This document shows, in pieces, positions 53,724 to 62,256 of a stretch of 64,000 nucleotides of DNA. The stretch is from Rhynchopus sp. YZ270_cl-10 (Eukaryota > Euglenozoa > Diplonemea > Diplonemida > Diplonemidae), in assembly GCA_964035575.1 (NCBI GenBank), contig OZ037922.1:558001-622000 (forward strand), read 5' to 3'. The notes beneath the pieces are model-generated. The model did no database searches. It had not been told where the DNA came from and saw nothing but the letters and a program-made list of their open reading frames with translations. A program made the position numbers and the translations under genes. Position 1 is the first letter of the stretch. Each line of letters starts with the position of its first letter.

Positions 53724-54083
53724 CACGGTGGCCAGTTTGATGTGGGACAGCGTCAAAAGTGGACGATAATACTGGTTCAGAATTGCTGTCCCACGGGACA
53801 GCATATGCTCTCCCAGGGACAGCATATGCTGTCCCAGTGACAGCGTCTGGGATAGCGTCGGGACAGCATACGCTATCCCGTGGGATAGCGTCGGGATAGC
53901 GTACGCTATCCCGTGGGACAGCGTCTGCTCCCGGTGGCTATTGCCTCCCAGGGAAAGGGACTCTCGAATTTTTTTTTTTGCCCCTACATAGGGCTAATTT
54001 CGACGATTTGAGGCCATTAAAAGCAAAGAAAAGTTTATAAGATGATCCTAAGCCTCTCGTGCTTAGTCACCTTATCATATTCG

Positions 54084-54698
54084 TTATCGCATAGCTTCAG
54101 CTGCGCTGGCTTCTACAAGTTTGTTGTCAGGGATGATGTCATTTCCCCAGCCGGAGTTCGTAATTTTGGCACGTACGATGACGTGTTCGAGCATGTGCAT
54201 AGTGTAGCGCGGGTACGTAAAAACTGGGCGACGGTCGTAGCCTATAAGTCCGGGTGCGCCAATGGACCGGAGGCCCCGTGAGGAGGAGATGGCAGATGCG
54301 GGAAATGGGTTTTGGATCCCAAGAGCTTTGCACAGGCGGTGAAGCTTGTTGAGCAATGTGCGCAAGGCAGAGGCCCGTTCTCTAATGTTAGAGGTTGGCC
54401 GGAGAACGTAGATCCTGTGGAAAATTTCCAAGTCAATGGCAAGTTCCACGCATGTCACAGGCAGGTTGGCGGTGCTCCATTTCAGGGAGGAGGCCCATTG
54501 GAGCATTCGCTTCAGTTCGTGGCGCTTCTGCTTGCATCTCGGATCATCGTCCTTCCCAAAGAAAGGGGCGAGCTGCCGGTAGATGGCCTCCTGGTATGGG
54601 GGCGCATCGAACACTTCAAAGTCCATACGCCATGGGTGGCGTGCAGGCGCTGTGGTAGTCCGCGAGGACAGGTGATCATCTACAGCAAAATTTGGCAC
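54084..54698 (-). CDS. Unrecognised protein inside element 3, possibly RT-like tail
   Basis: An open minus-strand frame of 204 residues with clear coding character (WSTANLPVTCVELAIDLEIF, then RERASALRTLLNKLHRLCKA and YPRYTMHMLEHVIVRAKI). The block VTCVELAIDLEIF loosely recalls the segment after the reverse transcriptase in some protist non-LTR elements, where a Trp/Glu-Leu-x-x-Asp motif is common, but no catalytic motif is present in this piece. The 3' end overlaps repeat D sequence. Function unknown; either transposon cargo or a fragment of another element. Confidence 0.4.
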   Translation of the reverse strand: MPNFAVDDHLSSRTTTAPARHPWRMDFEVFDAPPYQEAIYRQLAPFFGKDDDPRCKQKRHELKRMLQWASSLKWSTANLPVTCVELAIDLEIFHRIYVLRPTSNIRERASALRTLLNKLHRLCKALGIQNPFPASAISSSRGLRSIGAPGLIGYDRRPVFTYPRYTMHMLEHVIVRAKITNSGWGNDIIPDNKLVEASAAEAMR

Positions 54699-56034
54699 TT
54701 TTGAGCATCTAGGGGGGTCTAAAACGCGGTTTCGCGAACCCGAAATTTTGTGATTTTTACCGAGGACAAGTCGGTTTTTGAAAAAATCTCAAAAACAAAA
54801 AAAAAATTTTCGGGAAAATTTCGACCCCTGAGTTGGGTTTTTGGGCACCAAAAAGTGCAAAAAAACGCAAAAATCGGGTGTTTTGACGATCTGGGGGTAA
54901 ACCAAATGCACTACTACAGGGGCCGAATTTTCCTTAGCAATTCCTTCACAAAGTACAAGGCAATTTTTGACAGGCATATTGCTAACTTTGCCGAAAGTGG
55001 AAAAAAGCAAAACGGCGACACTTTTTTTTTTTTCCAGGCCAAAAAAAATTTTCCCCCCGTTGAAAGCGGTCGTCGCGCGCTTCGCGCGCGCCTCCCTGCC
55101 AACCACAGAGGGTATTATATAGCCCCCCTAGCCTCCACCAAAAAGGTGGTTTTGTGTGAGGCAGTCATTTTTTTCTGTGCGGAAAACTCAGCGAAAAATA
55201 TTCTCGGTATTTTGTGATGCACGGCCAACCTACACCACCCCAACCCTTCTCTGCGGGAAAGCTTCCCTCCTCTGTGCCTTGGTAGCTTTCAGCCACTGGT
55301 GATCCGCAATCCGTAGTGGGTGTCCGCCTTCTTATCATCTTAGTAAATTTATAAAAGAAATGGTGGCTATGGACTAACCAAAGGTTAGTCAGGTAACCAA
55401 AGGTTCCTGGCGAAGCCACGGTACGCAACATTTCAAAAATCGCGCTTAAAATTGTACTATTTTACAGCATGGGAAGGGTGTGATGTAAGCTTGCGCCGCA
55501 GGCGCACGGTACGCTACTTTTATGATTTTGCCAGATCCCTTTTCTCAAAAAATGACGGCAGGAAACGGCGTTTTGTCGCGTTGAAACGCCGTGTTCTCGG
55601 GGGGAACGGCGCTTCGCCAATTTTGAAAACGGCCTTTTTTTAAAAGGCAAAACGGCGAAACGGCGTTTTCAAAAATTTTTTTTTGTGATTTTGGCCAAAA
55701 AGGCAAAACGGCGAAACGGCACTTAGCAATATGCCTGATTTTTGACCAAACTATTTTTTTTTTTTTTATCGCTCAAAAAATCCAAGGGAACCTCAGATTT
55801 ACTAGTTCAAGAAAAAAATTGTCAAGTCGAAATTTCAGCCAAAATACGGCCACCCCGCGCGAGCCATATTATCGATGGGGAGAGTAGGCCGAGTGCAAGG
55901 TATGTTTTTAAACCCCCGGTTTTCCCCCTTTTCGACATTGTCCCGCTCAGATGTAAATTGAATCTTTTTTTTTTTTTTTTTTTTTTTTTTGCCAACAAAA
56001 ATGTCCCTTTTACGTTTAAGGGGTACGGGGCGGC

Positions 56035-56146
56035 TTCTTGTTTGTTTGTTTGTTTGTTTGTTTGTTTGTTTGTTTGTTTGTTTGTTTGTTTGTTTGTTTG
56101 TTTGTTTGTTTGTTTGTTTGTTTTGTTTTGTTTTGTTTTGTTTTTG
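56035..56146. repeat. Microsatellite (TTTG)n grading into (TTTTG)n
   Basis: About 21 TTTG units followed by four TTTTG units, inside element 3. Confidence 0.97.
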
Positions 56147-56339
56147 TTGTAGTCTCTACTTTTACATTCAATTTCTCTTAACAGGTACCCGAACCGACGA
56201 CCCTTCATCGTGACAGCGAAGCAGTGCCGACGGTGCAATTATTTCAAAACCAGGTGGAGGCCGTAAAAGTCGGGTTTAGAAACCAACTTTTCCATTAACC
56301 CACCCCATAGACCACCCCAATTATTATAAACTCTCTTAG

Positions 56340-57260
56340 TCAGTCACTGCTATAGCCATTTAACCCAGGGAGCATAGCTAGTGCAAGAAATTCGACTTCG
56401 GGATCCAGAAAGTCTGTCCTCTGCTTGCGGAGGACTAGGCACAAGAAAATATTGCGTTCCCCCAGAAAACCAGTTTTTGTCAGAGTAATTTTTGCCCAGG
56501 GCATGCTCTTGAAGCATGGCGGCTTGGTGTGAGAAGGGGCAGTGTATTGTTTTGTTCTAGATTTCGACGGTTGTTAGAACGAGTCAAGTGGATGCTTATC
56601 TAAACACTGACTTTAGTACAGACCCGAGAGATCAGATATGACTTTGAGGAAAGAACAAAGCAATGCATCTGTACCCGCACGCCAGGTTGTAGTTACTTCA
56701 GAATTTTCTTAAGTTTGCGCGAAAGAGAGCGGGGGCAACTCCTTTGTGTCATAAGTCCGCTGTGCAGAACAAAGCTAGGAACCTTAAAACACTACCTGCG
56801 TGGTGGCTGAATTCACATCCCTTAGAATTACCAGAATTCAGCCTTTGTTGAAGTAACGTACATACTTGTATGTGCGTGTCACGCTTCTCCATCCTTAAAT
56901 GGGTGCACTGCTTCACTGCAGCGGGTGAGCCTCTCTCGACTAGTGCAAACTTAAGAATTTTCTGCTGTAACTTACCAAAATCGATTTTCTTTCACCCCAA
57001 ACACCCGCAACACCCCACCTGCTACTTCGGTAGCCTGTGTTGTTGGGAGTTGGTTCTCATGTTGATCCCCAGTGTTTTACACTGCTTCTTCTGAGCCCAA
57101 CGCTGTTTGGCCTGTCGACGTAATAAATACGAAGACAGGGCGGCGGTAATTTTCCGATGATGTAACGTTTATCTGATTGATTTATCGTTTGATATACCTT
57201 GTTGTGTTCCTACTTCACTGCACACCAAGCAACGTATATTGAACGGTACTTTCAAGCGAT
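56340..57260. repeat. Conserved core, copy 3 (reverse, diverged)
   Basis: In reverse orientation it matches the right and middle parts of copies 1 and 2: AACCCAGGGAGCATAGCTAG at 56361, GGACAGACTTTC-type sequence, and the AGTTGGTTCTCAT segment near 57045. It is clearly more diverged than copies 1 and 2 are from each other, and the part corresponding to about 5850-6300 is mostly replaced. Confidence 0.75.
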
Positions 57261-57419
57261 ACTTCGTTATGTCATTGGGGGGTACCTGGGTACCTGGGTG
57301 CCTGGGTGGCCAGACGCTCTCCCTGGGATAGCGTACGCTATCCCAAACGGGATAGCGTACGCTATCCCAAATAACGTCACATTTTGACGCTGTCCCACTC
57401 AAACTGGCCACCGTGCACC

Positions 57420-58265
57420 CGAAAACGGGTTCTCCAAATTACCCCTAAATAATAAAGAAGGAAAAGAGTAAGTATACGATACGTTGAAACTATAGCAGCA
57501 CCATCAAAGGAGACAACGTGAACAAGTAACAGTGACCTATTTATGTACATCTATATCTACCTACGTGATGTGCCTTTGCAAGAGGGTGAGGGGTGAGGGG
57601 TGAGGGTATGTGGACTTGCAACTGTTCTTCGTCTTTGTTGTAGTTTCGACAATCATCCTGGGACGGGTTCTGTACACAAAGTCGCCCGAAGGCTAATGAA
57701 TTTCAAAAGGTATAGAAGATGCAGTTCAGCCTCAACCCAAAGAAATCTCTTTTAAGATTTTTAGAAGACAACACGTGGTCTCCATTTTCGCACAGGGCAA
57801 TGAAACATGGGGAGGGAGTGAAAAGGGAGTGAAAAGGGGGTAAAAAGTATACAATACAACGAGGCGGAAGCGGCCTCGCTAAGGCCGGCTGAGGCGTGGC
57901 TGAGGCGTGATAGTAAGTATTAGTACGCCTCAGCCACGCCTCAAGATAGATTTTCCGGACATACCGATTTCGAGGCGCAGTCGGCCTCGCTGCATTGTAC
58001 GCTTGAAAAAGGGAGTAAAAAGAGAACATATGAAAATCATCACCCCCCAAAAAGAAGACGCTCGGCCTCCCCCCCGAGCTAGAGAACGAAGTGGGTGACC
58101 TTTTTTTCCAAAAAAGAAAAAAGAAAAAAGAATTTGGCCGTGGTATTCTAAAAAATTATCGGGGAAAACAGCATATTTAACGAGAAGTATGGGTGTCACA
58201 TTCCCTACCGACTGTGTGGGGTCACACTTCAGGATGGCACTGTATGTGTTTACGGTGAACACTCC
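57420..58265. repeat. Repeat E and palindromic stretch
   Basis: Repeat E (TTTCGACAATCATCC ... AAGTCGCCCGAAGGCTAA) at about 57636-57750, matching 52590-52690. At 57865-57965 an imperfect palindrome built of GAGGCGTGGCTGAGGCG units and their complements. No gene. Confidence 0.6.
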
Positions 58266-58270
58266 TTCGG

Positions 58271-59615
58271 CTACTTCTTCTTCTTCTCCGCCTTATTCTT
58301 CGCCTTCTCCTCCGTCTTCTTCGCCTTCTCCTCCGCCTTCTTCGCCTTCTCCTCCGCCTTCTTCTTCTCCGCCTTCTCCAGCTCGTGCGGCCAATTCAGC
58401 TGCTGCATATCCTCGTAGTGGTTCGTAAACGTTGTTATGTCATCACGAATGGTATCTGCTGTGGAAACGGGAATTTTGACTTGCATCTCCTTCTCTATTT
58501 CAACTGCTTTGTTGTACTCTTCTCCCATCCCCCGCTCTTTAATCTTCTTGATAGCTGCGTTAAGACCAGTCTTAACCCACTTTAACTCATTGCCATCGTA
58601 GTCTATGTGGGGGTTTTCCTCGATGTGCCGTGTGGATACGTTATACAGCGTCATGGGGTAGGACTGGGTCGGTGGTTCCTCCTCGCCCTTCCCGAGAAGC
58701 CCGCGCAGTTTCCGCAGTTCGTAGCACATCTTAACGAACTCAAGAGGAGTGGTTCCGTTTTTTCTTGCATCGTTGCAAGGGCTGCATGTGAGAATCGTGT
58801 TGTCTGGAACGTGACCCTGTTCGTTGTCAATCCTGTCGTACGAAAAGTTCTCCCAATTGAGCTCCAGTCTGCAATAAGGGCATTCATGACGTTCCTTCAA
58901 AATCTCACGGATCGCAGCCCCACGAAAGCACACAAAAAATCTTTTGATGTACACCTGCCCTGCTTTAATGGACTTTTCTTCATCTCCATTAGTATACCTA
59001 TTTAACTTGTTCTGAACGGGATCATTACTTCCGGACGGGTCGCGTTCCATTGAATTTCTGGGGAAAAGATACGGAGCAAACTGTTTGTGTGAAAGTGCAT
59101 GTGCAAAACTAAAACTAGAAAGAAAACATCGGACAAACAGTACAAGTTCACGGGAAATTTCAATACTATACCTTACTTCACCTACGGTTGCCCTTACAGG
59201 GGGGGTGAAGGAAGGTAAGTTGAAAAAAAGGTGTGCAAAAGTGTCATACCTTCTGTTGCTTCTTGAGGTTAGAGAGGTTTGCGGATTCGTGGATATATTT
59301 GTCCTCATGACCATTGTAGTAGACTTCGTTTGAGACTTCGTTCATGCAAAAACCTTCTGTCTCTTTATCCAGCTCTTTTTTAAAACCCTCAAGAATGCTA
59401 TCGATTTTTTTCTGCAACTCGGTGCTCTCGTCATCCAGATTACGGGTATGACTCGCTGCAGGAGGGGTGGTGCGTTGTGGAGACTGTCCCGTAGACTCGT
59501 TGGGCTCAGGCCTGACGACTGATGATGAGGCCGATCCCCGACACATGAGTACATGCGAAGAAAAATCGTCCTGTTTGTCGATATCTTCGTTGCACACAGG
59601 ACACTGGCTAGACAT
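58271..59615 (-). CDS. HNH nuclease with zinc-finger header (HNH-2)
   Basis: Exon 1 (59615-59250) begins MSSQCPVCNEDIDKQDDFSS and HVLMC, a small C2HC-type finger like a UBZ, then a Ser/Pro linker and a coiled stretch (ESTELQKKIDSILEGFKKEL). A 169-bp intron (59249-59081) runs from AAG|GTATGAC to CACACAAACAG, phase 0 on both sides. Exon 2 (59080-58271) holds the HNH core: ECPYCRLELNWENFSYDRID, NEQGHVPDNTILTCSPCNDA and RKNGTTPLEFVKM, the common DRID...DNT...CxxC form. The tail is a long Lys/Glu/Ala coiled coil (EKKKAEEKAKKAEEKAKKTE). Total 391 residues. The 5' flank carries GGGATATGAG and GGAAGGGAAAGG elements shared with the Crinkler-type gene. Confidence 0.75.
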
Positions 59616-59790
59616 CAGGATTTGGGGTGGGTTTGGAAGGGAAAGGGGTTGGGGATATGAGAGAGAGAATGTAGTGTGTTACCTGTTGGTGAGATGACGA
59701 AATATAGGTGTATGGTGGGTTGAGGAAGTAAAAGTTAGTGTGTTCTTGAAGAGCACTTTGCGGTGACACGTCACCAGGAGGACCAGGCAT
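59608..59790 (-). pseudogene. Extra header start upstream of HNH-2
   Basis: A second ATG context (MPGPPGDVSPQSALQEHTNF) lies behind its own GGAAGGGAAAGGG/GGGATATGAG flank at 59788-59815. It resembles the MPDVAGPDDPF start of the Crinkler-type gene. It looks like a duplicated promoter plus header start, now read through by the HNH-2 promoter. Confidence 0.4.
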
Positions 59791-59819
59791 ACTGGAAGGG
59801 AAAGGGTAGGGATATGAGG

Positions 59820-60450
59820 GAGAGAAGGGGGTTTATTGTCCTGGTTGCGGTATTATAAAATATGGGGGTGGTGGAGTTGTGGGGAGAGTGAAAAAGGAGT
59901 AGGACAAGGGAGCTTTTGTTTAATCCTTCGCATTCCTAAAATGCAGGGGGTTTGTCAAAATCACTTTGTTTTTCTCGTTGTCAATTTTTCCTGCATTTTT
60001 TGTTCTCTTCTTGTACTTTCTTTTGTTTTGGTTGTTGTTAGATACGCTCAATCGCCTATCGAGTTCAAGATAAGTGGGTACTTGGGTGGTCGACAATGAG
60101 TAAAAAAGCTGAGGGTGGGGCTTTGTTTATATCCTCTTCCTTGCTAACTCGCAACAAACATGCCTCTCACCACTTCACCAGTCGTATGCGTGAGTTTTAA
60201 AATGTGCGCAACACAACCCATCGTTTTGATCGCAACCTTGAAATTCCCAACACACTTACTTGCTGCAGCAAATCACATTCACGGTCTTACTTCCGACATT
60301 CCCACGCACCAACTTCTCCTATCCTCACTGAAGGCACAACACTGTTCGTCGTAGGCTGCTCAGACATGTCTTTTCTCTTATCGTCCTGGAAGTACAATCT
60401 CATCAAAGTTCCTGAGTGAGAAGATCAACGAGACCTCGGAGGCTTTGAAG
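59820..60450. other. Flank shared with 40.1 kb
   Basis: 60220-60290 (GATCGCAACCTTGAAATTCC, then CAACACACTTACTTGCTGCA) corresponds to 40133-40200. No intact gene is recognised in this stretch. Confidence 0.45.
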
Positions 60451-60455
60451 CCTAC

Positions 60456-60779
60456 GTGTGGGTCGTTGTGGAGGACCTTGACGCAAAGCAGAACAACCTT
60501 GTGATCTTAAACAACATTGTGCTGGAGAAGAACCAGAGAGACTTCATCAACCTGTACGTACATGAACGTCATCGCAACATTTCATCAGTCTACTGCTTCC
60601 TGCTGTTCAACCTCAACAAGAAGGAGAGACGTATGATAGCGACTTCATGCAGCGACCTTGAGCCTGACGAGTTCAACAGTATGTTCGAAGGTCTTCCCCG
60701 ATACAACTTCGTCATGATTGACAACCAACCTGTTGGTCCTGAACTGAAGTATCAGACCTTCTTCTTCAATTCCCTTTGA
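60456..60779 (+). mobile_element. FtsK/HerA (A32-like) packaging ATPase fragment, virus fossil
   Basis: The frame matches the C-terminal half of the A32-like genome-packaging ATPase of Polinton-like and large DNA viruses: a Walker B-type strand (NLVILNNIVLEKNQ), the RHRNISSVYCFLLFNL strand-helix (compare GRHKNISVIYLTQ) and a following helical end. The P-loop half is not present in a recognisable form, so the copy is broken. It runs tail to tail into the DUF5679-type gene. Confidence 0.5.
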
Positions 60780-61191
60780 AGCTCACCTCGTATTTCTCGT
60801 CAATGCCTGCAAAGTGCGAATATTGTTTCGCCTGCGGCGCCATTTTCCTTTTGCTCCGCAAAAAAGGGTTTATTGTGACTGTGTGGTGTAAACCAGCATT
60901 TTTACACCGTACCCTATTTTTTTTCGCGTCGCCATATATATTTTTCGTACGGTTAGTGGAACGTAAGTCAGCCATACTTTTATTTGATGCAGTCGCTCTG
61001 GTTCTTCTCCAACACAACATCATCAAACAGCACAAGGTTCTTCTGCTACGTCCTTTCGCTGCAAACATTAAACTTCCTCGTCCGCCACACTCATCACACT
61101 TGCTTCTCATCCCTTGCCGTCCATTCTTTGCTGTTGTCTCCCCATCAACATCTGCGGTCTTTGTGCTGCACTTCACACAGTATGAGGTCAT
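60766..61191 (-). CDS. DUF5679-type zinc-ribbon protein
   Basis: The N-terminus (MTSYCVKCSTKTADVDGETT, KNGRQGMRSKCDECGG) is the short zinc ribbon common in Polinton-like viruses, giant viruses and their hosts (family pattern YCVKCKxKT...KNGRxMxxGxCxxCG). The ribbon takes the first 45 of 141 residues; the rest is basic and unrecognised. Its ATG overlaps the stop of the small upstream gene as ATGA. Function of the family is unknown. Confidence 0.65.
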   Translation of the reverse strand: MTSYCVKCSTKTADVDGETTAKNGRQGMRSKCDECGGRGSLMFAAKGRSRRTLCCLMMLCWRRTRATASNKSMADLRSTNRTKNIYGDAKKNRVRCKNAGLHHTVTINPFLRSKRKMAPQAKQYSHFAGIDEKYEVSFKGN

Positions 61192-61340
61192 TTTGATACA
61201 TCGTGCACATCCTCAAGAAACACACGTTCATTCTCTTCTGTGTCGCTGCCAAAGATCCCATGTGGCATTGCATGGAAACCATCGTACTTGTCCTCACACT
61301 CGTGCATGAACTTGAAGAACAGACACACAAAGTAACACAT
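61188..61340 (-). CDS. Small acidic protein overlapping the DUF5679-type gene
   Basis: A 50-residue frame starting MCYFVCLFFKFMHECEDKYD and ending EDVHDVSK, too short for most gene callers. The ATGA overlap with the next gene suggests a compact, virus-style gene pair. No family recognised. Confidence 0.45.
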   Translation of the reverse strand: MCYFVCLFFKFMHECEDKYDGFHAMPHGIFGSDTEENERVFLEDVHDVSK

Positions 61341-61344
61341 AGTG

Positions 61345-61815
61345 TTGAGGAGACATCCTGGATTTGGTTGGTGTTGTACGTGAGCTTAGCTGTGGACAAT
61401 ATGCTCTGACATAGGTTCTACTCAGTTTCGTAAAAACATTTTCTAAGCCGCCATTGTGGGAAAGGAATAAAGAATCCGTTAGACACAGGTATCTTTGTCA
61501 CTTGCCCCTCCACCTATTAATGTGTAATCAAGAAAGGAACCAAAGAAAGAAACAAATAAAGAAAGAAGCATCTACAGCATGGTTGACAGTTTTAAAGAAT
61601 GTCAGTGGACGCTAATGGTATCCCGCCCAAAAAGATTTGTGTAAACTAGAATAACAACAGAAGAAAAGCAACACAGATAGACTGAACGACGGCTTTAAAC
61701 TACCCAACGAAATGTTAAGAATTTTCTTTAACTACCCCACCCCTCCACCATGTCAATATGGTAAAAATATATATCACAACTTAATCCCTCATCAGTACTG
61801 CCTCCTTCAGATCCT
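61345..61815. other. Intergenic stretch
   Basis: AT-rich, with AAAGAAAGAAACAAATAAAG-like simple sequence near 61540. Nothing recognised. Confidence 0.5.
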
Positions 61816-61820
61816 GCCAT

Positions 61821-62105
61821 TTAATTCGAGTCGTACTCGAGTGAAATATCAAACGCGTTGGACTCCACCCAGGCAGACGTTCTATTACTTCTTCTATTAC
61901 TACCATGGAGCCTCCTCAGGATTTCAGTCTGACTCTGCATGGCTTGAACTAAGTGGGAAAACTGCTCTGTCATCGCCACTGCTAGCTCAGGAATTGATTC
62001 GATGGAAGTTGCCTCTTGCGACTGGCCTGTCGTGCGTCTCGTAAACTCCTCATCCCTTCGCCGAAAAGAATCTCTTTGCTGCTCGAGTGCCATATCCATC
62101 GCCAA
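61821..62105 (-). CDS. Coiled-coil protein fragment
   Basis: An open frame with a basic start (KKIKRKKLAMDMALEQQRDS) and a heptad-like Arg/Glu stretch (SFRRRDEEFTRRTTG), then a Gln-rich helix and an acidic end. The layout resembles the C-terminus of Myb/SANT-type transposon proteins. The open frame continues upstream to 62195 without ATG, so this may be a 3' exon. Confidence 0.35.
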   Translation of the reverse strand: MAMDMALEQQRDSFRRRDEEFTRRTTGQSQEATSIESIPELAVAMTEQFSHLVQAMQSQTEILRRLHGSNRRSNRTSAWVESNAFDISLEYDSN

Positions 62106-62256
62106 CTTTTTGCGCTTTATTTTTTTTTGTCCCAACCAAGTTGAACCAACCCTCCCGGAGAGATCAACAAATGCGTCTTGAAGTGTCAAGAACACACCTC
62201 CAGAGACCGAGACTCTTCACGACCACGCTCTAGGATTCATGTCGCGACGCATTCGT

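Larger units (their letters stand above)
53724..57415. mobile_element. Element 3: TIR transposon with shared core in reverse
   Basis: Ends are inverted copies of CACGGTGGCCAGTTTGA followed by TGGGACAGCGTCAAAA. Inward are palindromes GGGACAGCATATGCTGTCCC on the left and GGGATAGCGTACGCTATCCC on both sides. Next to the right end is a short GGTACCTG array (about 57281-57305), and inside it the core in reverse (56340-57260). The rest holds a repeat D copy (54031-54100), an unrecognised gene, T-runs and a TTTG array. No clear target duplication or transposase. Confidence 0.82.
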
